Of a DNA stretch of 64,000 nt, positions 51,591 to 60,528 are shown piece after piece. The translations under genes and the position numbers were made by a program. The notes beneath the pieces were generated by a model that worked only from the letters and a program-made list of their open reading frames with translations, was not told the origin of the DNA and ran no database searches. This DNA comes from Zhenhengia yiwuensis (GTDB lineage Bacteria > Bacillota > Clostridia > Lachnospirales > Cellulosilyticaceae): positions 1 through 64,000 of the forward strand of contig NZ_JACRSY010000013.1 of NCBI RefSeq assembly GCF_014384995.1, in the 5' to 3' direction. Every line of letters begins with the position of its first letter. Position 1 is the first letter of the stretch.

Positions 51591-53037
51591 AGTAAAATTC
51601 TTTTATACGATGGAACCAAACGCCAGCAGGGTCATGAGTTGCTTTCATATAATGAGACATTTTTTCTATGTATTCTTTTTTGATATCAGCATAGTCTTCA
51701 TCATAGCATACGTTATTAAGCTGATAAGGATCTTTCGTAAAATCGTAAAGTTCCCCACGTTCATTTTCATTAAAGGTAAACTGATATTTGTTATCGCGAA
51801 CCATTCTTTGGCGGGATACATAGAAATGGTTATGGTATTCGCCATAAATTTCTGTTCTACCATTAGTGGAAGATTCACCTGTCATAAGAGGAAGGATACT
51901 TTCTCCATCTACAGGTTTAGGAGGATGGGTGCCTGCAAGCTCAAGGAATGTTGGCATAAGTTCTTGAAGGTAAACAAAGCTATCATTATCTTGAGTACCA
52001 AGGCCTTTTACTACCATAGGAATTCTATAAATTTCATCATAAGTAAAAGCCCCTTTTTCAATAAGTTTATGAGCACCTAGACAGTCCCCGTGGTCTGCAC
52101 TGTAAATAATAATGGTATCTTCATAAAGACCTAAAGCTTTAAGTTTCTCTACAATCATGCCTACCATATCATCAATCATAGTGCAGTGGCCATAGTATTT
52201 AGCAGCAATATCTGCAAAGCCATCCCAGCCATAATCACCAAGTCCCCACATTTTTTCAGAAAGGTAGTGACCATAAGGTTTATTTTCAAAAGTTTCTTTG
52301 TAACTTGGATGCTCTTTAATATCTTTAGGATTATACATAGAGTAATAAGGTTCAGGAACAATACTTGGAGAGTGTGGTCCCCAGAAGTTAGCCCAGATGA
52401 AGAATGGTTTATCCTCCGTATTTGCCTTATCAATTAAGCGGTTCGTTTCATGAGCAACGAAATACTCGATAGTACTTTCAACAGGACCTTCATGTTTAGC
52501 ATACATTTCTTGAATTTGAAGAGCAGGATTATTACCTAAGAAACCATGAGAAACATCAGGAATGTCAAAACCATTTTCTTTTAAATACTCTTCATAGTAG
52601 TTTGGTGCATTATCTGGTGGCTGATTAAATTTAAGGCTAGGGAAAACTTGACTACCTGGGAAACCATAACCCATAAAAGGTTTTCCATCAAAGCCACAGT
52701 CTTCTGGTGTTTTAGAAGGAGACACATGCCATTTGCCTGCAAAACCGCAGAAGTAACCCTGGTCTTTCATGCACTGACCAAGAAGAGGTGTACCTTCTTT
52801 AATATCTGTAAAGTTATCAATGACTCCATGATTATGAGGATAAAGGCCAGTCATGACACTTGCCCGAGCTGGTGCACAAATAGCTGAAGAAGTAAAAGCG
52901 TTAGTAAACTTCATACCTTCTGCAGCAAGCGCATCAATATGAGGAGTTTTACATACATCATTCAATCCATAAGCACTAACTGTATCATAGCGCTGTTGGT
53001 CTGATAAAATAAGGATTATATTTTTTCTTTTAGACAT
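51589..53037 (-). CDS. Sulfatase (Cys-type, formylglycine-dependent)
   Basis: The 482-residue cytoplasmic protein has metal Asp in ILILSDQQRYD, the formylglycine motif CAPARAS (Cys54, Pro56, Arg58) and IIIYSADHGDCLGAHKLIEKG near residue 305. The catalytic Cys must be modified by a maturase, and none is in the window. No signal peptide is present, so it desulfates an imported carbohydrate or other ester. Sulfated glycans such as mucin or algal and host polysaccharides are likely targets. Confidence 0.92.
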   Translation of the reverse strand: MSKRKNIILILSDQQRYDTVSAYGLNDVCKTPHIDALAAEGMKFTNAFTSSAICAPARASVMTGLYPHNHGVIDNFTDIKEGTPLLGQCMKDQGYFCGFAGKWHVSPSKTPEDCGFDGKPFMGYGFPGSQVFPSLKFNQPPDNAPNYYEEYLKENGFDIPDVSHGFLGNNPALQIQEMYAKHEGPVESTIEYFVAHETNRLIDKANTEDKPFFIWANFWGPHSPSIVPEPYYSMYNPKDIKEHPSYKETFENKPYGHYLSEKMWGLGDYGWDGFADIAAKYYGHCTMIDDMVGMIVEKLKALGLYEDTIIIYSADHGDCLGAHKLIEKGAFTYDEIYRIPMVVKGLGTQDNDSFVYLQELMPTFLELAGTHPPKPVDGESILPLMTGESSTNGRTEIYGEYHNHFYVSRQRMVRDNKYQFTFNENERGELYDFTKDPYQLNNVCYDEDYADIKKEYIEKMSHYMKATHDPAGVWFHRIKEFY

Positions 53038-53605
53038 CTATTCAAATCCTTTCTCTCTATGAAATGAGTAATTAATTATAAAAATAAATTATATATTTAC
53101 TATAACATTAGAAGAAATTAAATACAATAATATTACTATAATTAATAATTTGTTATAAAAAATAAATAAAAATAATAAAACTAAATATTTAAAAAATATA
53201 TATTTAAAAAATATATATTATACATTTTTGTATGTGTTTCTATAATAAGGCTTATTAAATAAATAATAAGAAAAAAATTTAGAAAGGGTTTGATAAAAAT
53301 TATTTTTTAAAAATAATAGAATGGGATTAGAAATAGTGCTCATACAGCTCTTTTTACATTTGTTAGTCATAGAGTATGTTCTATTACATAAATATCTTAG
53401 GTATTTTAGCAGTTGTTGTAAGTTCAAGATGAATACTAAGCGTCAAAGAGAACTTGCAGGGGGAGAAGAAGGAGATTTAGATAAAGTGTGAGATGTTGAG
53501 TTCATATAATTTAAGAGAAAAACTTTTAGATTAAAAGAAATAAGCACTACTAAAAGATGAATTTTATATAGTATACTAAGTCGATAATATAAAGGAAGGA
53601 ATAGT
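53038..53605. other. Very AT-rich stretch with a 15-bp tandem repeat and one possible ORF
   Basis: The unit ATTTAAAAAATATAT occurs twice head-to-tail (53187-53216). A 56-codon frame MGLEIVLIQLFLHLLVIEYV (ATG 53321 to TGA 53491) with a hydrophobic start could be a small membrane protein, but it has no ribosome site, so I leave it unconfirmed. The sulfatase promoter on the minus strand should lie in the first part, but I cannot fix it. Base composition is more AT-rich than the neighbours. Confidence 0.4.
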
Positions 53606-53776
53606 ATGTTTTTTTCTTGTATAAATAAACAAAATTTAAAGTGGATTATTTTAGTAGTCATTGTCAGTATATGGATTGCTACATATACTGAAGAAAATTC
53701 GGATTTAGAGCAAATAGGCAATATCCTTTTACTTGCAGGGCAAGTGCTAATTGTATTGGGTTTCGGGAAAGAGTAA
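53606..53776 (+). CDS. Small membrane protein (56 residues)
   Basis: ATG 53606 follows AAGGAAGGAATAGT. The frame MFFSCINKQNLKWIILVVIV then SIWIATYTEE, and NILLLAGQVLIVLGFGKE at the end, holds two TM segments of about 18-20 residues with a short acidic loop between. The function is unknown. It is plausible as a real gene because of the ribosome site and the codon pattern. Confidence 0.6.
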   Translation: MFFSCINKQNLKWIILVVIVSIWIATYTEENSDLEQIGNILLLAGQVLIVLGFGKE

Positions 53777-53841
53777 AAAATAAACATTAAGTTATTTTTT
53801 TATAAAATATATCCTTATCATAAACTTAAGGAAAAAAGTTG

Positions 53842-53952
53842 TAAGAACTATGAATTAAACTTTATGCAGTAAAACAAGTTATTGAACAAGGCAAAACAGC
53901 AGATCAGGTAGCTAGAGAATTAGAGGATGCTCAGCAAATACGAAGTCAATAG
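53842..53952 (+). pseudogene. Relic of an IS3-family orfA transposase
   Basis: One frame reads YAVKQVIEQGKTADQVAREL before stopping after about 12 more codons, the helix-turn-helix of IS3/IS1329-type orfA proteins. The preceding KNYELNF lies in another frame, so a frameshift separates it. The region is too short to encode a transposase. Confidence 0.7.
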
Positions 53953-54080
53953 ATTCAAAGTATAATGAAGATTCCTAAGCAGTTTTCTTCAAAAAGGAGT
54001 TTTTCATATAATTACTATTATGAAAAAATTTATTTGCACCCATACTAATAAGGAAATCGAGTTTAAAAGGAGATTTTCAT

Positions 54081-54290
54081 ATGGCAACTTATACAGGTGT
54101 TGTAAAATGGTTTGACAATGAACGTGGTTATGGTTTTATTTCTTGTAATGAAGGAGAAGATGTCTTTGTACATCATACACAAGTAAAGGAAAAAAGTCAT
54201 AACAAAGATTTACATGAAGGTGAAGCTGTAACTTTTGATACAATTGAAAATGAAAAAGGTCTATCAGCTATTAACGTACAAAAATTTTAG
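54081..54290 (+). CDS. Cold shock protein, CspA family
   Basis: The 69-residue OB-fold protein has RNP1 in KWFDNERGYGFI (about 9-20) and RNP2 DVFVHHT (about 28-34). It binds single-stranded RNA/DNA as a chaperone. AAAGGAGA precedes the ATG. A leader of at least 100 nt of AT-rich sequence lies upstream, common for csp genes. The downstream HMA-like gene is 26 nt away and likely co-transcribed. Confidence 0.95.
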   Translation: MATYTGVVKWFDNERGYGFISCNEGEDVFVHHTQVKEKSHNKDLHEGEAVTFDTIENEKGLSAINVQKF

Positions 54291-54316
54291 GTTTATAGGA
54301 TGGAAGGAGCTTACTC

Positions 54317-54526
54317 ATGAATCGTGTACATTATTATGTAACTGGATTACAAAATTCACAGAATAAAACACAGATTAAGAATGCTTTAGATCAAATAGAA
54401 GGTGTTCAGATGGTGAATGTAGACTTAGGAAGAGGCTCTATTGAAGTAGGGTATAGTGAGTCTGCAAGTGAATGTGAAATTAAAGATTGTATAGAGCATA
54501 CAGGTTTTACGATTAAGTCAAATTAA
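54317..54526 (+). CDS. HMA-fold protein lacking the CxxC metal site
   Basis: The 69-residue protein has the beta-alpha-beta-beta-alpha-beta order of heavy-metal-associated domains (YYVTGLQNSQNKTQIKNALD, VQMVNVDLGRGSIEVGY, CEIKDCIEHTGFTI). The loop that should be GMTCxxC is GLQNSQN, with no cysteines, so copper binding through that loop is not possible. It shares an operon with cspA. It may be a protein-protein interaction module or bind a ligand other than copper. Confidence 0.75.
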   Translation: MNRVHYYVTGLQNSQNKTQIKNALDQIEGVQMVNVDLGRGSIEVGYSESASECEIKDCIEHTGFTIKSN

Positions 54527-54535
54527 ATAGAAGGA

Positions 54536-54577
54536 AGCCCTCTGTAATCCAAGCACGATTAGAGAGGGCTATTTTTA
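54536..54577 (+). terminator. Terminator after cspA-HMA
   Basis: AGCCCTCT/AGAGGGCT with an inner AATC/GATT pair and five T after the stem. Confidence 0.85.
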
Positions 54578-54633
54578 TAGAATAGAAATAGGGTACATAC
54601 CACTTTCTTATCCTACAAGAAAAAGATTAGACT

Positions 54634-54662
54634 TTAACTTTATAGGAATTTACTGGTATAAT
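54634..54662 (+). promoter_or_regulatory. Sigma-A-type promoter of the CBM9-like gene
   Basis: TTAACT (54634-54639), 17-nt spacer and TATAAT (54657-54662) with an extended TGG before the -10, 45 nt before the ATG. Confidence 0.65.
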
Positions 54663-54706
54663 GAAAAGGTATAAAAAGAGAATAGGAATATTAATGGAGG
54701 GAAATT

Positions 54707-55309
54707 ATGCAGTACCAAGTTAAAACAGTAACTGAAAAAGTAGATTGGGCACAAATTGAAAGAATAGATATTATGAACTATCCATGGGGAAGTGATTACA
54801 TGCCTCATACTTCTGCCTGGCTTTATAGGGTTGAAGGAGAAGGCTTTTATTTAAAGATGAGATGTGAAGAAAATGAGCCAAAAGCTGTTTATAAAGAAGC
54901 CAATGACCCTGTTTATAAAGATAGCTGTATGGAATTCTTTGCAAACTTCTATCCAGAAGATGAAAAAGCAGGCTATATGAACTTTGAAATGAATAGTAAT
55001 GGAGCTATTTTATGTGAATATGGTCATCCAGGAGATCGTTTTTATTTAAAAGATAAAGGTTTTGACTATCCTAAACCAATTGTTACAAAAGGTGAAGGAT
55101 ACTGGGAAGTAGAACTGATGATACCCGATACACTTATTCAAGCTGTTTATGGACATGACCATATGACTACAAGTGGTAGGATTAAAGGGAACTTCTATAA
55201 ATGTGGAGATGAAACACATACAGCGCACTATGGTTGCTGGAATCCTATAGAAAATGAATATCCTGCATTCCATAAACCAGAGTTCTTTGGTGAACTTATT
55301 TTAGGATAA
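54707..55309 (+). CDS. Carbohydrate-binding family 9-like protein
   Basis: The 200-residue protein has the CBM9-like pattern: YMPHTSAWLYRVEGEGFYLK, DSCMEFFANFYPEDEKAGYM, NFEMNSNGAILCEYG, and YWEVELMIPDTLI. There is no signal peptide, so the ligand is likely a cytoplasmic sugar or metabolite. The own promoter and terminator mark a single-gene unit. Confidence 0.82.
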   Translation: MQYQVKTVTEKVDWAQIERIDIMNYPWGSDYMPHTSAWLYRVEGEGFYLKMRCEENEPKAVYKEANDPVYKDSCMEFFANFYPEDEKAGYMNFEMNSNGAILCEYGHPGDRFYLKDKGFDYPKPIVTKGEGYWEVELMIPDTLIQAVYGHDHMTTSGRIKGNFYKCGDETHTAHYGCWNPIENEYPAFHKPEFFGELILG

Positions 55310-55315
55310 GAATAT

Positions 55316-55353
55316 AAAAAGCTGACTTCATTAATGAAGTCAGCTTTTTATAT
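55316..55353. terminator. Bidirectional terminator after the CBM9-like gene
   Basis: AAAAAGCTGACTTCA/TGAAGTCAGCTTTTT around TTAA, with T-runs on both strands, shared with the antiporter gene. Confidence 0.92.
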
Positions 55354-55391
55354 ATGAGAGAAGATCTACTTTTATAGCATTTAAGAGAGAC

Positions 55392-57038
55392 CTAAATTTC
55401 TAGAGTGGGAGTAATAGGAGGATGAGATATTTTTTTATGAATACGATTGGAACTCATAACAAGTGTATCATGAGCCTCAATAATCGTAGTACCATTAGGA
55501 ATAATAATCTTTTCACCACGTTTGATCATAATAACAAGATGGTCAGGAGTAGGTGAAAATTCTGCAATGGTTTTAGAGGTCCACTTGCTATTAGGCTGAA
55601 TATGGAATTCTGTAAGTTCTAGAGAAACACTGCTTTCAAAAGGCGGTGCACTCAAAATTACGATATCGTCCGGTAAAAGGACGGTGTTTCCATTAGGAAT
55701 AATGGTTTGACCTTGACGCATAAGCATAACGAGAAGGGTATGAGGTGGCAGTATAAGTTGATGAATAGACTGGTTAGCCCAAGGGTGGTCAGCTGTTAGA
55801 ATAAGTTCAATAAACTGTACTTGCACTTCTTCTGTATAATCTGTAAAGGTTTTAAGGACATCCGCATGAGGGTCAATCATATGAAGCTTTTTGGCAACGA
55901 AAGGGAGTAGTGTGCCTTGAAAAGTAATAGAAAGCAGTACAATACAAAAGACAATATGGAAAAGATCATACTGTGTATAAGCAGGACTAATTGTTGCTAA
56001 AATAGCAAATACAATAGAAGATGCCCCCCTAAGACCTGACCAGGATACCAAAAGTTGTTGCATAAGAGGAGCTTTAAAAGGTGTTAGAATAAGTCCTACC
56101 GCGAGTGGTCTTGCAATAAACGTTAAAAAGAGCGCAATAGCAAGAGCAGGAAGTAGCACAGAAGGCAGTAATGAAGGAAAAGCAAGAAGTCCTAACAGGA
56201 AGAAAATAAGCATTTGCATAAGCCCTGTTATCCCATCGAAGAAATGGACTAAAGCACGTTTGTTAGGAAGTGGACGATTCCCTAAAATAAGACCTACTAA
56301 ATAAACACTAAGATAGCCATTTCCGCCTACTAAGGAAGGAAGTGCATAAGCTAAAAGTGCAGTTGCTAAGACAAAGGCTGCATCAAAACCTGCTGTTACA
56401 AATTGAAAATGATTTAAAATCCATAAAGCAATACAAGCAACCAAAATACCTATAAGTATGCCATATACAACTTGAGCAAACAGCATATACAAGATGGAAC
56501 CTGTATGTATAGGTTCTAGCATAAGAGATAAAGCAATAAGTGTCAGCATATAAGAGAAGGGGTCGTTACTACCGCTCTCTACTTCTAGCATAGAAGCTGT
56601 ATGTAATTTAAGATTAAGCCTTTTAGAACGCAATATGGAAAAGACAGAGGCTGCATCGGTAGAACTAATAACTGCGCCTATAAGGAAACTTTCTAATACA
56701 GGCATGGCTAAAACGACATGACAGAAAAGTCCTGTTAAAAGGGCAGTTAGTAAAACGCCTAAAGTGGAGAGTAAAATGGATTGTGGTGCAATGCAAATAG
56801 CATCTTTTAACCTTGTTCCAAAGCCACCATAAAACATAATAAATATAAGAGATACAGAGCAGATCTGCTCTGCAAAAGAATAATTTTCAAATGGAATTTT
56901 AACAAAACCATCGGAACCAAAGAACATGCCTAGCAAGATAAAAATAAGAAGTGTAGGGATGCCCCATCTACTTGAAAGTTTGTTGAAAGCAATACACGAG
57001 ATGATAACCACAGAAGTCACTAGAAGAGTAAGTGCCAT
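55392..57038 (-). CDS. K+/H+ (Na+/H+) antiporter of the CPA1/NhaP type with C-terminal RCK_C domains
   Basis: The 548-residue protein has about 12 membrane helices in residues 1-390, including GAVISSTDAASVFSILRSKR and LEVESGSNDPFSYMLTLIAL (ion-site Asp/Asn residues), as in NhaP2/CvrA. Two TrkA-C-type domains (about 400-470 and 475-545) share the NGNTVLLPDDIVIL and NGTTIIEAHDTLVM pattern. It probably exports K+ or Na+ in exchange for protons, gated by a nucleotide or ion. AGGAGG lies upstream. Confidence 0.9.
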   Translation of the reverse strand: MALTLLVTSVVIISCIAFNKLSSRWGIPTLLIFILLGMFFGSDGFVKIPFENYSFAEQICSVSLIFIMFYGGFGTRLKDAICIAPQSILLSTLGVLLTALLTGLFCHVVLAMPVLESFLIGAVISSTDAASVFSILRSKRLNLKLHTASMLEVESGSNDPFSYMLTLIALSLMLEPIHTGSILYMLFAQVVYGILIGILVACIALWILNHFQFVTAGFDAAFVLATALLAYALPSLVGGNGYLSVYLVGLILGNRPLPNKRALVHFFDGITGLMQMLIFFLLGLLAFPSLLPSVLLPALAIALFLTFIARPLAVGLILTPFKAPLMQQLLVSWSGLRGASSIVFAILATISPAYTQYDLFHIVFCIVLLSITFQGTLLPFVAKKLHMIDPHADVLKTFTDYTEEVQVQFIELILTADHPWANQSIHQLILPPHTLLVMLMRQGQTIIPNGNTVLLPDDIVILSAPPFESSVSLELTEFHIQPNSKWTSKTIAEFSPTPDHLVIMIKRGEKIIIPNGTTIIEAHDTLVMSSNRIHKKISHPPITPTLEI

Positions 57039-57147
57039 AAGATTCCTCCTTTGAAAATAGCCTTTTAGTATATCCCTATGCTATGAGGGGTATAAATAGG
57101 CGTAGTTTTTAGAAAAGCTTATTTAAAAAATAAGTTATTTTATGTTA

Positions 57148-57162
57148 TGATAAATATTATCA
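57148..57162. promoter_or_regulatory. Fur-box-like dyad before the CcdA-TlpA gene
   Basis: TGATAAATATTATCA differs from the Fur consensus TGATAATNATTATCA at one position and extends to TATGATAA/TTATCATA arms (57146-57164). It lies 42 nt before the start codon. No fur-family gene is in the window. Confidence 0.6.
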
Positions 57163-57203
57163 TAAATATTATTATACACTGTAAACTAAGAAAGGAGTAG
57201 AGT

Positions 57204-58349
57204 ATGGAGCAGATTAATTATATTGTTGTTTTTCTAGAAGGAATATTTTCATTTTTATCACCTTGTGTTTTGCCCATTCTGCCGGTTTATTTAGCTGTTT
57301 TATCAAAAAGTGTTAATGAGGATACAATGCGTAAACGTTCTGTACTTATTAGGAATACCCTCTTATTTATATTAGGTATTTCCACTGCCTTTTTTATATT
57401 AGGGACAGGCATAAGTGTCTTTAGAGTCTTTTTAAATACGTATATGAAGTGGATTTTAATAGTAGGCGGTCTCATGATTGTAGGTCTGGGGCTATTTTCT
57501 ATAGGAGATTTGAACATACCTTTTTTACAAAGGGAAAGAAGGTTTCATTATCAAATGAAGGAGATGAGACCTTGGACAGCGTATTTATTAGGATTTACTT
57601 TTAGTTTTGGATGGACACCTTGTATAGGACCTATGTTAGCTTCTGTACTTGTACTAGCCTCTACTAGACATGCAGTAGAAGGTAATATCCTGCTTTTATT
57701 ATATACAGCAGGTTTTACAGTGCCATTCCTATTGATTGCCTTATTTTCTGAGAAGATGATTAATCTTTTAGATAAGCTTAAAAAGCATATGGGAAAGATT
57801 CAAAAAATAGGTGGCTTTATTCTAATTGTCATGGGGCTTTTAATGTTTACAAAAGGTATTACAATGCCGGAGTATGTTCAGCCTTCTAATGAGCAGCAAG
57901 GAAGTGAAAAGAGTCAGCAGATACCTATGGCACCAGACTTTACACTGGTAGACCAATATGGACAAGAGCATACTTTAAGTGATTATAAAGGGAAAGTAGT
58001 CTTTATCAATTTCTGGGCTACTTGGTGTCCACCATGTAAAGCAGAACTACCCGATATAGAAGAAATTTATAGAGAGTATGGTATGAATAAAGATGATGTA
58101 GTGATTTTAGGTATGACCTTCCCGAATATGGATAGAGAAAAGTCTAAAGAAGAGATTATAGAGTTTATTGAAGAAGAAGGATATACTTTCCCAACTTTAT
58201 TTGATGAAAGCATGGAGCTTGCCTATAAATATTATATTAATGCCTTTCCTACAACTTTTTTAATTAATAAAGATGGGACAGTAGAAGGTTATGCAAGCGG
58301 TATGTTAACAAAAGAAACAATGAAAGAAATTATTGAAAAACTTAGATGA
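57204..58349 (+). CDS. CcdA-type membrane thiol transporter fused to a TlpA/ResA thioredoxin domain
   Basis: Residues about 1-220 form a six-helix CcdA unit with FLSPCVLPILPVYL (Cys21) and GWTPCIGPMLAS (Cys about 140). Residues about 240-381 form a TlpA-like extracytoplasmic thioredoxin domain with FWATWCPPCKAEL (Cys275, Cys278) and FPTTFLINKDG (cis-Pro). Electrons pass from cytoplasmic thioredoxin to external proteins. AAAGGAG precedes the ATG. The Fur-like box at 57148-57162 points to iron or redox control. Confidence 0.92.
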   Translation: MEQINYIVVFLEGIFSFLSPCVLPILPVYLAVLSKSVNEDTMRKRSVLIRNTLLFILGISTAFFILGTGISVFRVFLNTYMKWILIVGGLMIVGLGLFSIGDLNIPFLQRERRFHYQMKEMRPWTAYLLGFTFSFGWTPCIGPMLASVLVLASTRHAVEGNILLLLYTAGFTVPFLLIALFSEKMINLLDKLKKHMGKIQKIGGFILIVMGLLMFTKGITMPEYVQPSNEQQGSEKSQQIPMAPDFTLVDQYGQEHTLSDYKGKVVFINFWATWCPPCKAELPDIEEIYREYGMNKDDVVILGMTFPNMDREKSKEEIIEFIEEEGYTFPTLFDESMELAYKYYINAFPTTFLINKDGTVEGYASGMLTKETMKEIIEKLR

Positions 58350-58376
58350 TGCCTAAAGCATTATCTAAGTTTTTGT
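58340..58376 (+). terminator. Terminator overlapping the end of the CcdA-TlpA gene
   Basis: ACTTAGATGATGC pairs with GCATTATCTAAGT around CTAAA (one G-T), followed by TTTTGTGTTTTT. Confidence 0.85.
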
Positions 58377-58423
58377 GTTTTTAGAGTGCAAATCTTATAG
58401 GCCAAGTAAATCATAAAACATTA

Positions 58424-58603
58424 ATGAACTGTTTGCATTACAGGTCTTATATCTATCAGACAAAGGAAATTTGGCGTAGACGTCTTGAATTACTTTACAA
58501 GCATATGAGCTTACCACTTTATATGCAGCCATATACTTCAGCTTATTTTATCCAGCATTTTAGGAGAAAGGTTGATAGAAATAGAAAGGATGTGTATAAC
58601 TAA
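58424..58603 (+). CDS. Possible 59-residue ORF, unrecognised
   Basis: The frame open from before ATG 58424 to TAA 58601 reads MNCLHYRSYIYQTKEIWRRR and then LPLYMQPYTSAYFIQHFRRK. It is basic and aromatic. There is no ribosome site before the ATG, so it could be a fragment of a larger lost gene. The rest of 58377-58675 shows nothing else that I can name. Confidence 0.3.
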   Translation: MNCLHYRSYIYQTKEIWRRRLELLYKHMSLPLYMQPYTSAYFIQHFRRKVDRNRKDVYN

Positions 58604-58675
58604 GGTTTGAAAAAAATCTAAATACATTATAAAATATTATAAAATATATTATCTCGTATTAAAAAGGAGAAGATT

Positions 58676-60499
58676 ATGTATATTATACCGACACCTTATA
58701 AAGTCATCTTGCAAGAAGGGATTTTTAAGTTGCGTCCAGATACTTTACTTTTATTAGAAGTATCTTGTAATGCAGAAGATTTAAAGGCAGTACAACTTTT
58801 AAAAGAAGAAATACTTATAGAGTTAGGACTTGACTTAAAAATTAACAAAGGGTTTAAGCCTTTTGAAAAGTTATCAGCTATTAGGCTAAGCAAGGTAGAA
58901 GGAGAAAAAGAAGCCTATAAGCTTTCTATTAATGAAAAAGGTGTACAGATTATAGGTGGAAGTTCAACAGGGCTTTTTTATGGGCTACAAACCTTAAGAC
59001 AAATTATAAGACAGCAAAGAACATCTTTAAATTATATGATGATTGAAGATAAGCCTTATTTCAAGCATAGAGGTTTTTATCACGATGTAACTAGAGGTAA
59101 GGTACCCACTTTAGAGACACTTAAGTTATTAGTAGACCGTTTAGCTTACTATAAAATCAATCAGTTTCAGCTTTATATAGAGCATACTTTTGCTTTTAAA
59201 GGCATGAGTGAAGTATGGGTAGATAAAGACCCACTAACTGCAGAAGAAATTCTTATATTAGATGTTTATTGCAAGGAGAGACATATAGAGCTTATCCCTT
59301 CTTTATCTACTTTTGGCCATTTATATGAAGTACTACGTACCCATTCGTTTACCGAGTTATGTGAGCTTGAACACGTAAGAGAAGAACCTTATCTTTTTAC
59401 AGGGCGTAATCATACCCTAAATGCAACAGATGTAAGAAGTATAGAGCTTGTTAAAAATATGTTAGAGCAGTATATACCACTATTTAGATCAGATATTTTT
59501 AATATTTGCTGTGATGAAACCTTTGAACTAGGTAAAGGGAAGAGTAAAGCCTATGCAGATAAAGTAGGTGTAGGGAAGCTTTATACACAGTTTTTAAACC
59601 AAATTGTAGAATTTGTAAAAGGGCATGGTAAAAAAGTTATGTTTTGGAGTGATGTTATTTTACATCATCCAGAACTCCTTAATGAAATACCAGAAGATGT
59701 TATAGGGTTAACATGGGATTATTTAAGCAGTGCGGATGGAGAAGGCATTAGAACCATAGCAAAGGCGGGGAGAAGTCAGTATGTATGTCCTGGAGTAGGA
59801 GGATGGAGTATGATGATGAACCTGGTAGGTAATGCATTTGAGAATATAAGAAGAATGGTAGCTTATGGTGTAGAAAATGGTGCTATTGGTGTACTTAATA
59901 CAGATTGGGGTGACTTTGGACATGTAAATTTCCTAGGGAACTCTATACCAGGTATGGCTTATGGAGCCGGTTTATCTTGGAATCCTAATGGGGAAAAAGA
60001 TTTTGAAACGATGTATGAGGCGATTTCACTTCTTGAATTTGGAGACCATAGTAAGCAGGTAGTAGGCTTACTTCATAAATTATCAGCAAGTCAAAATGTA
60101 GGTTGGTGTGAGCTCGTACGCTGGAAAGAAAAGGGGGAACATCCGGACTGGCTAGATATAGATAAGATTTTAAGGGGGTATCAAGTAGCTACCCAAGTAG
60201 GTGAGGCATTAGTCGATTTAAGTGGGGAACTTAAACGATACCCTATAGATATGAAAGGATTTATAGTAGCTGCAAAAGGAATCCAGCTTATTGACTTATT
60301 CTATCTCTATTTAATAAAAGGTGAAGAAATGCTGGAAGGAGCTGAGGAAGGTTATACGCCTTGGAAATTAGCAGAAGCCTTTGAGGAATGGATCTATGAG
60401 TTCCAAAATGTATGGCGTATGCAAAATAAAGAAAGTGAATTGGCTAAGGTAAGAGAAGTGGTTATGTATGTATGCCATATATTACGTACATCCAAATAA
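58676..60499 (+). CDS. Beta-N-acetylhexosaminidase, family GH20 (second copy)
   Basis: The 607-residue protein matches the first copy (42773-44632) along its whole length, with Asp-Glu 280-281 in NICCDETFELGKGKS, WVDKDPLTAEEILILD and HHPELLNEIPEDVIGLTWDY. There is no signal peptide. AAGGAG precedes the ATG. It heads a probable operon with the Gfo/Idh gene (29 nt away) and a LysR gene. Confidence 0.93.
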   Translation: MYIIPTPYKVILQEGIFKLRPDTLLLLEVSCNAEDLKAVQLLKEEILIELGLDLKINKGFKPFEKLSAIRLSKVEGEKEAYKLSINEKGVQIIGGSSTGLFYGLQTLRQIIRQQRTSLNYMMIEDKPYFKHRGFYHDVTRGKVPTLETLKLLVDRLAYYKINQFQLYIEHTFAFKGMSEVWVDKDPLTAEEILILDVYCKERHIELIPSLSTFGHLYEVLRTHSFTELCELEHVREEPYLFTGRNHTLNATDVRSIELVKNMLEQYIPLFRSDIFNICCDETFELGKGKSKAYADKVGVGKLYTQFLNQIVEFVKGHGKKVMFWSDVILHHPELLNEIPEDVIGLTWDYLSSADGEGIRTIAKAGRSQYVCPGVGGWSMMMNLVGNAFENIRRMVAYGVENGAIGVLNTDWGDFGHVNFLGNSIPGMAYGAGLSWNPNGEKDFETMYEAISLLEFGDHSKQVVGLLHKLSASQNVGWCELVRWKEKGEHPDWLDIDKILRGYQVATQVGEALVDLSGELKRYPIDMKGFIVAAKGIQLIDLFYLYLIKGEEMLEGAEEGYTPWKLAEAFEEWIYEFQNVWRMQNKESELAKVREVVMYVCHILRTSK

Positions 60500-60528
60500 A
60501 AATATAAATTATATGAGGTGAACAAAAG

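Noticed and set aside
53321..53491. 56-codon hydrophobic ORF
   Set aside because: No ribosome binding site and extremely AT-rich surroundings. It is described only within the intergenic entry.
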